From Proteobacteria bacterium CAG:495 (GTDB taxonomy: Bacteria; Pseudomonadota; Alphaproteobacteria; RF32; CAG-239), in the NCBI GenBank assembly GCA_000432275.1, contig HF995323.1, forward strand, positions 1-49,850: a DNA stretch of 49,850 nucleotides, read 5' to 3'. The notes beneath the pieces are model-generated. The model was given only the letters and a program-made list of their open reading frames with translations. It did no database searches and had not been told where the DNA came from. A program made the position numbers and the translations under genes. Shown here one piece after another: positions 24,567-33,131 of the stretch (its first letter is position 1; every line of letters starts with the position of its first letter).

Positions 24567-26300
24567 TTATTCGATGATTTCGAAACCGCTCATCAAAATC
24601 ATCTTCTGGGACGATTCCGCGTTATATTTCACCCGGACTTTTGCCGCTTTCCAGCGAACATCGTTTAATATGTCGCTGAAGGCGTAAAATTGCTGTGTTC
24701 CGGTTTCCTTAAAGCGGAATATATACATATTGCCTTCTTGGACTTTTTCCGAAACGGTGAACGTTTGTTCAACCAAATTGGCTTCGGAAGGTATGTCCGA
24801 CTGGCTTTGGCTCTGAACTTCCAAATATTTTTTCATATATTCGGCAACCGCTTCTTCCAGTGAAGGGGCAACGCCGACAATTTGCTTGTTCAGCGCCGAG
24901 CAGAACCCGTAATACTTCGGCATAACATCGTTTGTGGCAATAACGGTTGAAAAATAAGTCGGTATTCCCTCGATGTTATAAAACAAAGCGTCGTTAAGGC
25001 TCAGCGTGTTCAGACGGATTCCGTCGCGTACCAAATCGTGCGAGGCAATTGCGTGTTCGGCATCGTTTTCGTTAATACCTGTCCGCTCGTAGTAAAAAGC
25101 CTGTCCCGTCCGGGTGTTGGTAAACATCATTCCCAGAGTAGAACCTTTGGAGTTCCATGATTTGATGCCCGTATAGTAATAGTTGTCACCATTACTGTAC
25201 ACCACTTCAAGATCCTCCTCCGTTGCTTTTTTACGGTCTTTGTCGGTCAGATTAATCCAGCCGTGAACATATTCGCCCCACCAGGAAATATGGTTTTTGA
25301 TGATGCGCTCAGGATAAATGCGGTTTACAAAAGCCGGAGCGTCTTCAATTCCCGTTCTGGTAATTTCACCGCTTTGAACGTCGACAATGGCCATTCCCGT
25401 AACCTTGGGAGCGCTCCATCCGATGTTGTTTTTCAGCAGAGAAACCGTGTTAAAGGGCAGGCCGTGTTCATTGATTTCTATTCCGAAGTCGTCCAGCAGA
25501 CCATCGACGCCGTTGATTCTCAAATGACGTTCAAGGTCAGAAAACAAAACGCCGCTTTCCAGATACTGCAGTTGCAGTTCTTTGCCGTTAACCTTGTTTA
25601 CCAAAAAGTATTTGCTCGGATCATTTTGAAAAACCAGTGCATAACCGTTGGTAACGCCGTTTCTGAAGGCTTTCCAAGAGCTTGAGTACTCCAGAGGGGC
25701 AACCCATATGGGTTGTTCCTTAAAGATGAAATGGATTTCCTCATCGCTTCCGAACTCGTTGATTTTGAAATCAGCGGTAATTACTTGGGCCGTAAATTTA
25801 CCCAGTTCGCATTTTTGCGAAAGTTCACCCATTTTGTGTTTTTCAATCAAGTCTCTGGCCGTTTCTTCCGAAACGCGGTTCATTTTTGTCAGCGGAATTT
25901 GGTGAATGTTCTCATCAAAGGCTGTAGAGTCCTGAACTTCGATATTCAACTGATCCCTGAAATCGCCGGCATGAAACATCGGTGTCGAAATACATCCCAT
26001 AACCAGCATAACGACGACTACGGAAATCAAAAAGCCAATGTTTACTTTGCTCCATTCCTCGTTAACGATTCCGGAGTACAATAAAATCAATATCGCTATT
26101 GCAAGATATTCAACATATATTGCAATGGTGTCAAACGATATAACCGGCATCGCCAAGCAGTTAAACAGCGTAAAACAGGCAAAGATGCCCAAAGACGCCA
26201 ATAAGCTGCTTTTGAACGACCTTATTGTGCGAACGGGGATGAACGTCATCACAAAAAATAAAATCCCGAATACTGCTGAACAAAATACATATGTTCCCAT
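24567..26300 (-). CDS. Large membrane protein of unknown function
   Basis: 577 residues with four N-terminal transmembrane helices (within 3-115) and a ~460-residue extracytoplasmic part. Segments such as TGMAIVDVQSGEITRTGIED, FVNRIYPERI, SWWGEYVHGWIN and FYNIEGIPTYF match in style a family of big uncharacterised membrane proteins I remember from Firmicutes and Bacteroidetes; I have no name for it. No Shine-Dalgarno sequence at the ATG. Upstream is a near-consensus promoter and a ~100-base leader containing a short SD-led reading frame (ATG 26339) that overlaps this start in another frame. Possible acquisition from gut neighbours is inference. Confidence 0.65.
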   Translation of the reverse strand: MGTYVFCSAVFGILFFVMTFIPVRTIRSFKSSLLASLGIFACFTLFNCLAMPVISFDTIAIYVEYLAIAILILLYSGIVNEEWSKVNIGFLISVVVVMLVMGCISTPMFHAGDFRDQLNIEVQDSTAFDENIHQIPLTKMNRVSEETARDLIEKHKMGELSQKCELGKFTAQVITADFKINEFGSDEEIHFIFKEQPIWVAPLEYSSSWKAFRNGVTNGYALVFQNDPSKYFLVNKVNGKELQLQYLESGVLFSDLERHLRINGVDGLLDDFGIEINEHGLPFNTVSLLKNNIGWSAPKVTGMAIVDVQSGEITRTGIEDAPAFVNRIYPERIIKNHISWWGEYVHGWINLTDKDRKKATEEDLEVVYSNGDNYYYTGIKSWNSKGSTLGMMFTNTRTGQAFYYERTGINENDAEHAIASHDLVRDGIRLNTLSLNDALFYNIEGIPTYFSTVIATNDVMPKYYGFCSALNKQIVGVAPSLEEAVAEYMKKYLEVQSQSQSDIPSEANLVEQTFTVSEKVQEGNMYIFRFKETGTQQFYAFSDILNDVRWKAAKVRVKYNAESSQKMILMSGFEIIE

Positions 26301-26403
26301 AAATTTATGTTGTTTTGTCTTTGTTTAATGAGGCGCATGGATTTCCTAGTTCCTTCCTCGTGTTTATAATAAGTGTTAATAATTTTTCTTATATAACTGA
26401 AAA

Positions 26404-26432
26404 TTATGCCACATTTTGGCTATTATGTCAAA
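26404..26432 (-). promoter_or_regulatory. Near-consensus sigma-70 promoter
   Basis: Minus strand TTGACA (26432-26427), 17 bases, CATAAT (26409-26404). Drives the large membrane protein gene starting at 26300, leaving a leader of about 100 bases. Confidence 0.65.
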
Positions 26433-26453
26433 ATATTTTTTAAGCATAAAAAT

Positions 26454-26477
26454 AAGCCCCGAAATTTTCGGGGCTTA
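26454..26477 (-). terminator. Rho-independent terminator of ppiD
   Basis: TAAGCCCC...GGGGCTTA hairpin with CGAAATTTTCG in the loop region, just downstream of the ppiD stop on the minus strand. Confidence 0.75.
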
Positions 26478-26497
26478 AATCCGAACTGTGTAAAGTT

Positions 26498-28378
26498 CTA
26501 ATCAGCCAGACCCAAATATTTATATTTTACTCTGACTTTGTAGTTGCTGCCGTATGCGTCAATCAGTTCGTTGGCTGCGGCCTGGCTCATATCGGCCTGA
26601 GCCTTTGAGCGCAAAACCTCAAGTTCTTCTTTGGAGAGATTGTCGCTGGCTTTAATCACTTTTGTCGGAACCACAATCAGGTTGACTTCGTCATTGCTGA
26701 TAAGCTTCGGTGTTCCCAGCTTTTCCTGAAACAGCTCTTCAATCTGAATACGGGACAAGCCGGCAAAGTTTTCAGTATGTTTGATGGCCTTGGTTGTCTT
26801 AACCGGCAGTTCAAAGCGACGGCCAACATCTCCGATTTCGTCACCGTTTTCAAGATCATGGGTAACGTCGTTGATAATTTCCTGCGCAATTGCATTCTTT
26901 TCATTGGCGGCCCACATCTTCTGAATTTCGCCTTCAACTTCGCTCAGCTCTTTGGGATGAGCGTCTGTAACGGAATCAACGCGGACGATGGTAAAACCGT
27001 TGTCGCCCTCCAACACCTGACTGATTTCTCCGCTGTTGTAAGAGAAAGCGGCGTCAATAAAGTCCGTAGAGGCAATCAGCTTGTTATGGCTTGCCGGAGC
27101 GGATTTCGATTTGCCTTCTTCATTCAGGCCGATTACTTTGTTGATTCTTGCGTTATATTCTTCCGCAATGCTTTCCAGGGTTGCACCGGCTCCGATTTTG
27201 TCTTCTATCTCGGCAACGGCGTTATACGCTTCGTCATAGGCTTTTTCTTTGCGAATGGCGTCAATAATCTTATTGCGGGCGGCAGCCAGAGAAGTTTCCT
27301 TCTTGGGAATGATGTTGGTCACTTTCATGATATGCCATCCGAGTTCTGATTTAATCGGGTTGGTGTAATCTCCCGCTTTCAAATCAAAGACTGCATCGCT
27401 CATATCTGCAATCAGCATGTCTTTGGACACTTCGCCCAGCTGGGTTGCAGCTTTGTCTTGTTTGGCAAATTGTTTGGCGACGTTGTAAAAGTCTCCGCCG
27501 GCGTTTAATGCGGCAAAAGCCTTGTCTGCGTCGTCTTGGTTGTCAAACACCATTTGCAAGACGTTGCGGTTCTCGGGAATCACAAATTGATTGATGTTTT
27601 CGTTATAATAGTTTTTGATGTCGGTTTCGCTCGGAGTAACTTTGGAAGCGAGTTTGTCAACAGAAAGCTCAATAAACGAAACGTTGCGGGTTTCGGGCTC
27701 TTCAAACTGGGCGGCAAAATCCTGATAATACTGTTCCAGTTCTTCCTGACTTATCTGACGGTCGACCTTTAAGCTCTCCGGACGGATTTCGATGTATTTG
27801 AAGACTTTTTTCTGATTTTCCAGCTGTGCCAGATATTTGTTCATAAAGGCCGGAATGTTGATGTTTTCCACCGGGTTCTGAACCAGATGCTGTTTTTCTA
27901 TGTCTTTGCGCAGCGTGTCAATGTAGCGCTGTTCCGTCCAGCCGGAGGCATTGAGCAGCCGGCGCAGTTTGTCGAGGCTGAAATTGCCGTTTGCATCCAT
28001 AAACTCAGCTTGGGAATAAATGATTTTCTTTACCAGATCGTTGCTGATGCTGACATTCAGGTCTTCTGAGGTTTTTTGCAAAATGGCGTTGACCAGGTCT
28101 TTCTGGACGATATTTTGCAAAATGGCGTTTTTCATATTGTCATTGACGTCAATATTGTCGCCGAACAGGTTTTTGGCGGCTTGGAGCTCCTGATTGTACT
28201 GATTGCGGATTTCGTCCTGATAAACGATTATGTCGTCCACTTTGATAATCGGGCGGTTTTTTCCGGCGCTGCTCAAATAGCCTGAAACGCCGAACAAAGA
28301 CATAAAGCTTAACGCAGTAAGAATAAGGATGCTTTTTGCAGCCCAAGAGTCCTGCACACTTCTGATTTTGGTCATCAT
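26498..28378 (-). CDS. ppiD: Periplasmic peptidyl-prolyl isomerase/chaperone PpiD
   Basis: 626 residues. One N-terminal transmembrane anchor (about 16-34, ILILTALSFMSLFGVSGYL) and a SurA-N-like chaperone region to ~240. A single parvulin/rotamase domain runs about 255-365, with VLQMVFDNQDDADKA and ending GWHIMKVTNI. A second helical/strand region completes the C-terminus. PpiD sits at the SecYEG exit and assists outer-membrane protein folding. It faces away from tpiA-secG-pyrG, the arrangement common in alphaproteobacteria. Length matches the family (~620). Confidence 0.92.
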   Translation of the reverse strand: MMTKIRSVQDSWAAKSILILTALSFMSLFGVSGYLSSAGKNRPIIKVDDIIVYQDEIRNQYNQELQAAKNLFGDNIDVNDNMKNAILQNIVQKDLVNAILQKTSEDLNVSISNDLVKKIIYSQAEFMDANGNFSLDKLRRLLNASGWTEQRYIDTLRKDIEKQHLVQNPVENINIPAFMNKYLAQLENQKKVFKYIEIRPESLKVDRQISQEELEQYYQDFAAQFEEPETRNVSFIELSVDKLASKVTPSETDIKNYYNENINQFVIPENRNVLQMVFDNQDDADKAFAALNAGGDFYNVAKQFAKQDKAATQLGEVSKDMLIADMSDAVFDLKAGDYTNPIKSELGWHIMKVTNIIPKKETSLAAARNKIIDAIRKEKAYDEAYNAVAEIEDKIGAGATLESIAEEYNARINKVIGLNEEGKSKSAPASHNKLIASTDFIDAAFSYNSGEISQVLEGDNGFTIVRVDSVTDAHPKELSEVEGEIQKMWAANEKNAIAQEIINDVTHDLENGDEIGDVGRRFELPVKTTKAIKHTENFAGLSRIQIEELFQEKLGTPKLISNDEVNLIVVPTKVIKASDNLSKEELEVLRSKAQADMSQAAANELIDAYGSNYKVRVKYKYLGLAD

Positions 28379-28526
28379 AGCAATTATCTTCCTATTTATA
28401 AATCTAACATCTTGCGCGATTATATATCATTATTAATAATTTATACAACTTATAAATATTGGTGTTGAAAAGTTTTTTTGACTGTGTTAGAAGAAGACAT
28501 AATTTTTTTTGAAAAAGGATAAAATC

Positions 28527-29288
28527 ATGGCTCGTAAAAAGTTAATTGCAGGTAACTGGAAGATGAATGGCCTTTTGGCTGATGGCGTTGATTTGGCTAA
28601 GGGAATTGCCGCAGAAGTTAAGGCTCTCGGCAAACCTCAGTGCGAATTTCTGGTTTGTCCGCCGTTTACATTGCTGACTTCTGTCAAAAAAGCCCTTCGC
28701 GGTGCAAAAGTGGCCTTAGGGGCGCAGGACTGCCATTTTGAAACGAAAGGCGCCCACACCGGCGACGTCAGCCCGGCAATGTTGGCTGATTTGGGATGCT
28801 CTTATGTTATTCTCGGCCACTCGGAACGTCGTGCCGACCACCACGAGTCGAATGAATTGGTTAATAAAAAAGCTGTTGCGGCTCATGCTGCCGGCCTCAA
28901 AACCGTAATCTGCATCGGCGAAACGCTGGAACAGCGCGAAGCAGGCAAAGCCATCGAAGTTTGCAAAGAGCAGATTTTAGGCTCGGTTCCCGACGATTCT
29001 ACGTCTTCGGATACCGTTATTGCATATGAACCTGTTTGGGCCATCGGCACCGGCAAAATTCCCACCACGGCTGACGTTGAGGAAGTTCACGCCGCCGTTC
29101 GCAAGGTCTTGGCCAAAAAACTGGGAAAAGGCAATGCCAATAAAATGCGCATTCTTTACGGCGGTTCCGTAAAACCGAATAACGCTAAAGAATTGATGTC
29201 GCTTCCTGACGTTGACGGCGCCCTGATTGGCGGTGCCAGCCTCAAGGTTGCCGATTTTCTGGCAATTGCCAAGAATTCCGGCTGTTAA
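28527..29288 (+). CDS. tpiA: Triosephosphate isomerase
   Basis: 253 residues; interconverts dihydroxyacetone phosphate and glyceraldehyde-3-phosphate. Catalytic lysine in AGNWKMNG, catalytic histidine in ILGHSERR, catalytic glutamate in AYEPVWAIGTGK, and the phosphate-binding LYGGSVKP are all present. The ATG at 28527 follows AAAAAGGAT; an in-frame TTG at 28509 precedes that site and is unlikely. Its substrate is also the substrate of the glycerol-1-phosphate dehydrogenase near the window start. Confidence 0.97.
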   Translation: MARKKLIAGNWKMNGLLADGVDLAKGIAAEVKALGKPQCEFLVCPPFTLLTSVKKALRGAKVALGAQDCHFETKGAHTGDVSPAMLADLGCSYVILGHSERRADHHESNELVNKKAVAAHAAGLKTVICIGETLEQREAGKAIEVCKEQILGSVPDDSTSSDTVIAYEPVWAIGTGKIPTTADVEEVHAAVRKVLAKKLGKGNANKMRILYGGSVKPNNAKELMSLPDVDGALIGGASLKVADFLAIAKNSGC

Positions 29289-29312
29289 TTAGTAAATTTT
29301 AAGGAAAAAATT

Positions 29313-29633
29313 ATGGGAACAGTTTTATTAGTCATCCATTTGTTAGTAGCTATTTTTCTGGTTGCAGTCATTTTGCTTCAGCGTTCTGAAGGCGGTGCCT
29401 TGGACGGTCTCGGCGGCGGCAACGGCGCATCCAGCTTTTTAAGCGCTCGCGGAACCGGAAACTTTCTGACCCGCACGACGGCTATTCTGGCCACGATTTT
29501 CATCATCACCAGCATTTCGCTGTCTTTGTATTACAAAGGCACCGACCGTCATGCCAAATCAATTTTGGAAGAAGCTCCCGTTGCTGCAGAAGCGGAACCT
29601 TCGGCTCCTCAGGCTCCGGTCGCTGGCAAGTAG
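29313..29633 (+). CDS. secG: Protein translocase subunit SecG
   Basis: 106 residues, two transmembrane helices (about 2-21 and 52-72) joined by a Gly-rich loop with LLQRSEGGALDGLGGG, the SecG signature. The C-terminal tail is Ala/Pro-rich. Accessory subunit of the SecYEG channel in the inner membrane. It starts 25 bases after tpiA with an AAGGAAAAA site, so the two are an operon; a terminator follows. Confidence 0.95.
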   Translation: MGTVLLVIHLLVAIFLVAVILLQRSEGGALDGLGGGNGASSFLSARGTGNFLTRTTAILATIFIITSISLSLYYKGTDRHAKSILEEAPVAAEAEPSAPQAPVAGK

Positions 29634-29654
29634 ATGAGGCTCTCAAACGAAAAT

Positions 29655-29681
29655 AAAGGCACCTTTTTCGAAGGTGCCTTT
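29655..29681 (+). terminator. Rho-independent terminator
   Basis: AAAGGCACCTT-TTTCG-AAGGTGCCTTT after secG; the T-run is short, so read-through into pyrG is possible. Confidence 0.8.
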
Positions 29682-29737
29682 GTCACTTTAAAACAAGCGT
29701 AATTTTTTATGAAAACCCAAATTAAAAAGGTACTGAA

Positions 29738-31372
29738 ATGTCTGAAAAAACTAAATTTATATTCATAACCGGCGGTGTTGTCTCGTCTCTCGGCAAAGGA
29801 CTGGCTTCGGCGTCTTTGGCGGCGACTTTGCAGGCAAGAGGTTTCAAGGTTCGGATGCGCAAACTTGATCCGTATCTCAATGTCGACCCCGGAACCATGA
29901 GCCCATACCAGCACGGCGAGGTGTTTGTCACTGACGACGGTGCCGAAACGGATCTTGATTTGGGCCATTATGAGCGTTTTTCGGGTGTTGCCTGCCACAA
30001 AACCGACAGCGTGACTTCCGGCAAAATTTATCAACGGGTGTTGGACAAGGAGCGTCACGGCGATTATCTTGGCGCCACCATCCAGGTAATTCCTCATGTA
30101 ACCAATGAAATTAAAGAGTTTATAAAATCAGACATCACCGATGAGGACTTTGTCCTGTGCGAAATCGGCGGTACCGTCGGCGATATTGAAGGCCAGCCCT
30201 TTTTGGAAGCCATTCGCCAGACGGCGTATGACCTCGGCCGTGAACGCGTTATGTTCATTCACGTTACCCTGCTGCCGTTTATTCCGGCTTCGGGCGAGCT
30301 GAAAACCAAACCCACCCAGCACTCCGTAAAGCAGCTTCAGGAATACGGTATTCAGCCGGATATGCTTCTTTGCCGTTCTCAGATGCCGATTCCTCAGAAT
30401 GAAAAACGCAAAATCGCCTTGTTCTGTAACATCAAGGAAGAAAACGTCATTGCCGCCCTCGACGCCCCCAGCATTTATGCCGTGCCGCTTGCATATTCGC
30501 ACGAGGGAATGGACGCTCAGGTGTGCAAATACTTCGGTTTGGATGCCGCACCGGCCGACTTGAGCAAGTGGGAGCATATTGTTGATACGATTAAGCATCC
30601 CGAAGGAGAAGTCAAAATCGCCGTTGTCGGCAAATACACCCAGATGCTCGACACCTATAAGTCTTTGGGCGAGGCGCTTTGCCACGGCGGTATTGCCAAC
30701 AAATATAAGGTTCGTATCAAGTGGGTCGATTCCGAAGCGCTTGAAAACGGCAATGTGGACGAACAGCTCGGCGACGTCAGCGGAATTTTGGTTCCCGGCG
30801 GTTTCGGAGCCCGGGGCACGGACGGCAAAATGACGGCCATTCGTTATGCCCGCGAACATAAAATACCTTTCTTAGGCATTTGTTTTGGTATGCAGATGGC
30901 TGTTATTGAAACGATGCGCAATGTCTGCGGCGTTAAAAATGCCGGAACCACGGAGTTCGGACCGGATTGCGAAGCGGTTGTAGGCTTGATGACCGAATGG
31001 GACAAGGACGGTGCCAAACAAATCCGTCACAAAGATGGCGATTTGGGTGGGACGATGCGCTTGGGTGCCTATGAATGTGAACTCGCTCCGGGATCTCTGG
31101 CTAACAAGGTTTACGGAACCACGAAGATTTTTGAACGCCATCGGCATCGCTACGAAGTTAATATGAAATATGAAAACCAACTGAAACAGGCCGGTATGCT
31201 CATTTCGGGAAAGTCTCCGGACGGCAAGTTGCCTGAAATCGTTGAAATTCCGGAACATCCCTGGTTTATCGGCGTTCAGTTCCATCCCGAGCTGAAATCC
31301 AAACCGTTTGCGCCGGCGCCGCTGTTTGTTTCCTTTGTGGCAGCGGCAGTCAAACAAAGCCGTTTGATATAA
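29738..31372 (+). CDS. pyrG: CTP synthase
   Basis: 544 residues; converts UTP to CTP with glutamine-derived ammonia. The synthetase domain starts with TGGVVSSLGKGLASAS and includes RKLDPYLNVDPGTMSP and EIGGTVGDIEG. The C-terminal class I glutamine amidotransferase domain has the oxyanion GGFGARG, nucleophile cysteine in LGICFGMQ and the His/Glu pair in QFHPELKS. Length is exactly in the family range. Preceded by AAAAAGGTACTG. Confidence 0.98.
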   Translation: MSEKTKFIFITGGVVSSLGKGLASASLAATLQARGFKVRMRKLDPYLNVDPGTMSPYQHGEVFVTDDGAETDLDLGHYERFSGVACHKTDSVTSGKIYQRVLDKERHGDYLGATIQVIPHVTNEIKEFIKSDITDEDFVLCEIGGTVGDIEGQPFLEAIRQTAYDLGRERVMFIHVTLLPFIPASGELKTKPTQHSVKQLQEYGIQPDMLLCRSQMPIPQNEKRKIALFCNIKEENVIAALDAPSIYAVPLAYSHEGMDAQVCKYFGLDAAPADLSKWEHIVDTIKHPEGEVKIAVVGKYTQMLDTYKSLGEALCHGGIANKYKVRIKWVDSEALENGNVDEQLGDVSGILVPGGFGARGTDGKMTAIRYAREHKIPFLGICFGMQMAVIETMRNVCGVKNAGTTEFGPDCEAVVGLMTEWDKDGAKQIRHKDGDLGGTMRLGAYECELAPGSLANKVYGTTKIFERHRHRYEVNMKYENQLKQAGMLISGKSPDGKLPEIVEIPEHPWFIGVQFHPELKSKPFAPAPLFVSFVAAAVKQSRLI

Positions 31373-31386
31373 CGCTGACGGCAAAA

Positions 31387-31424
31387 CCATAAAAAGGGAA
31401 GGGACATCCTTCCTTTTTTTATGG
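31387..31424 (+). terminator. Rho-independent terminator of pyrG
   Basis: CCATAAAAAGGGAAGG pairs imperfectly with CCTTCCTTTTTTTATGG; a long T-run lies on the 3' side. Confidence 0.75.
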
Positions 31425-31440
31425 AAAATTCAAAAATTTC

Positions 31441-31469
31441 TTGCACAATTTCTCATTTATATATATCAC
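31441..31469 (+). promoter_or_regulatory. Putative promoter of pagP-like gene
   Basis: TTGCAC (31441-31446), 17 bases, TATCAC (31464-31469), with overlapping TATATAT. About 40 bases before the ATG at 31507. Confidence 0.4.
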
Positions 31470-31506
31470 TTGTCACTATGGTTGTGATGTTGAAACCGGA
31501 TGTAAA

Positions 31507-32052
31507 ATGAAAAAGTACCTGTTTTTAGCTTTGTTTGTCTGTTTGTTGCCTGATGTTGCCGCTGCCGGAATGCGCGAATATTTCCAGCAGGTTCAGCGTG
31601 ATGTCAAGGAAACCTGGAAGTCTGACGAATATGACCTCTTTGTTCCTGTTTACGCATGGCATAACCGTCTGACCTATGACCAGAAGCATATTGATAAATA
31701 TAATGAAAACCCCTGGGGTTTGGGCCTCGGTAAAACCAGGTACGACGAAAACGGCAACTGGCACAGCCTTTATGCTATGGCTTTTAAGGATTCTAACAAA
31801 TATCTCGAAACGATTTTCGGTTATGCCTGGATGAAAAACTGGTTTGTCAACTGCAATCGTGATTTTCGCGTCGGTTTGGGATATACTCTGAGCCTGACCC
31901 AGCGTCATGAATATAAATATATTCCGGTGCCGCTTCCGCTGCCGCTGGCCGGCATTGAATATAAAAAGGTTGCTTTGCAGGCTGCTTACGTTCCCGGCGT
32001 CAAAAACGACGGTAACGTTCTCTTCATCTGGACCCGTATCGGGCTGAACTGA
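31507..32052 (+). CDS. pagP: Lipid A palmitoyltransferase, PagP family
   Basis: 181 residues; an outer-membrane enzyme that moves a palmitate from phospholipid to lipid A and so toughens the envelope against cationic peptides. Signal peptide MKKYLFLALFVCLLPDVAAA. The mature part follows PagP closely: DLFVPVYAWHNRLTYD contains the catalytic histidine, YNENPWGLGLG follows, and YAMAFKDSNKY contains the Asp-Ser pair. Later come YIPVPLPLPLAG and YVPGVKNDGNVLFIW. All three catalytic residues (His, Asp, Ser) are retained. The start at 31507 is chosen because the signal peptide begins there. PagP is best known from enterobacteria and relatives, so its presence here is notable. Confidence 0.93.
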   Translation: MKKYLFLALFVCLLPDVAAAGMREYFQQVQRDVKETWKSDEYDLFVPVYAWHNRLTYDQKHIDKYNENPWGLGLGKTRYDENGNWHSLYAMAFKDSNKYLETIFGYAWMKNWFVNCNRDFRVGLGYTLSLTQRHEYKYIPVPLPLPLAGIEYKKVALQAAYVPGVKNDGNVLFIWTRIGLN

Positions 32053-32147
32053 ATTACCGCAAGATATTTCTTGCCTTTAGCCGTTTAATGATTAATATGC
32101 TTTTATCTGAAAATATTACTAGTATTAATCATTAAAATATTATCATC

Positions 32148-33011
32148 ATGAAACCTTACATCTCAACCAATTGTTTTGAGCTGTCCAGGATGGATATGTT
32201 AAAACAAAACGTTCGCTATGTGATTTATCCGCAAAATAATCGCCTGGCCGGAGAAATTGCCGCAATGTTTCCGGGAAAACCACAGTTGTCCGTTTCCCCG
32301 CATCAGCATCGTCTGGATTTGACAAAGATACCGCCGTCAATTAAGACCGTAAACGGGTTGATTAGCTTGATAAAAAGTTCATTCAGCGGTCGGGGCCTGT
32401 ATATCGGACATTCGGATATCCACGACAGAGTCATCAAAAACCCGTCGTTTAAAGGCGAGGGATTGTTTCTCTACCTGATACGTCCGGGGCGTTATCAAAG
32501 CGACCCTCTGGCTAATTTGCTCAATCACGAAGGGCCTTTTGGCAAAAAAGAGCTGAAGAAGCGCGCTAACATTGAAACGAGCAGCAACATTGTCGACAAT
32601 GTCCGCTTAAAGGATTGCCGGTTTATAGCCGTTAGTCCCGACAGTATTGTTTCTTTGTATCTCGGAGCTTATGCTTATTATGAAATTGACCGGCTGTATA
32701 AACACAAACCCAAGGTCTTTTTCTTTAATTGCCGGCAGTATGACGGGATAAGCCGCCGCGCTGAAGCCGTCCTTTCTTCTCTGGGAATTGAACCGCAGCT
32801 TATGCCGGAGTGTTTTGGTGAAAGGGAAAAGCAGCCGGCAGGACTGTTTATCATCCGGCAGGATGAGCTGCGCCGCCATTTGTATTTTCTGCAAAACGTA
32901 GGCAAAAGGCTTTCCGTGCGTCCGCTGTTTTACCTCTGCAAGGTTCAAAACAACGAAAGCCAGGCAGAGCACAAACGCAAAATTGAGAGCTGGTTTGGTA
33001 TAAAACTCTGA
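32148..33011 (+). CDS. Hypothetical protein
   Basis: 287 residues, no signal peptide or membrane helix, basic. Alternating strand/helix pattern with YVIYPQNNRLAGEIAAMF near the start and KVFFFNCRQYDG around residue 188. It resembles a Rossmann-like or glycosyltransferase-like fold only in the vaguest sense, so no function is assigned. No Shine-Dalgarno sequence (ATTATCATC before ATG). It is followed by a long hairpin and sits between the envelope genes pagP and kdsA, which may or may not be meaningful. Confidence 0.55.
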   Translation: MKPYISTNCFELSRMDMLKQNVRYVIYPQNNRLAGEIAAMFPGKPQLSVSPHQHRLDLTKIPPSIKTVNGLISLIKSSFSGRGLYIGHSDIHDRVIKNPSFKGEGLFLYLIRPGRYQSDPLANLLNHEGPFGKKELKKRANIETSSNIVDNVRLKDCRFIAVSPDSIVSLYLGAYAYYEIDRLYKHKPKVFFFNCRQYDGISRRAEAVLSSLGIEPQLMPECFGEREKQPAGLFIIRQDELRRHLYFLQNVGKRLSVRPLFYLCKVQNNESQAEHKRKIESWFGIKL

Positions 33012-33015
33012 TTCG

Positions 33016-33053
33016 ATAATCCCCATTCCGCCGGCGTGCGGTTTGGGGATTAT
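33016..33053 (+). terminator. Hairpin, probable terminator
   Basis: ATAATCCCCA / TGGGGATTAT with an inner CCGC / GCGG stem, directly after the 32148 gene; the tail AAATTTA is a weak T-run. Confidence 0.55.
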
Positions 33054-33131
33054 AAATTTATCTGTTGCCAACAGCCGCGCGTGGTGCTAGTTTTTGAGCA
33101 TAACAGACTAACATGAAAGGTATTTCCTGAG

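Noticed and set aside
30128..30859. 243-codon frame antisense to pyrG
   Set aside because: Opposite strand of a highly conserved enzyme, no ribosome site; a codon-bias shadow.
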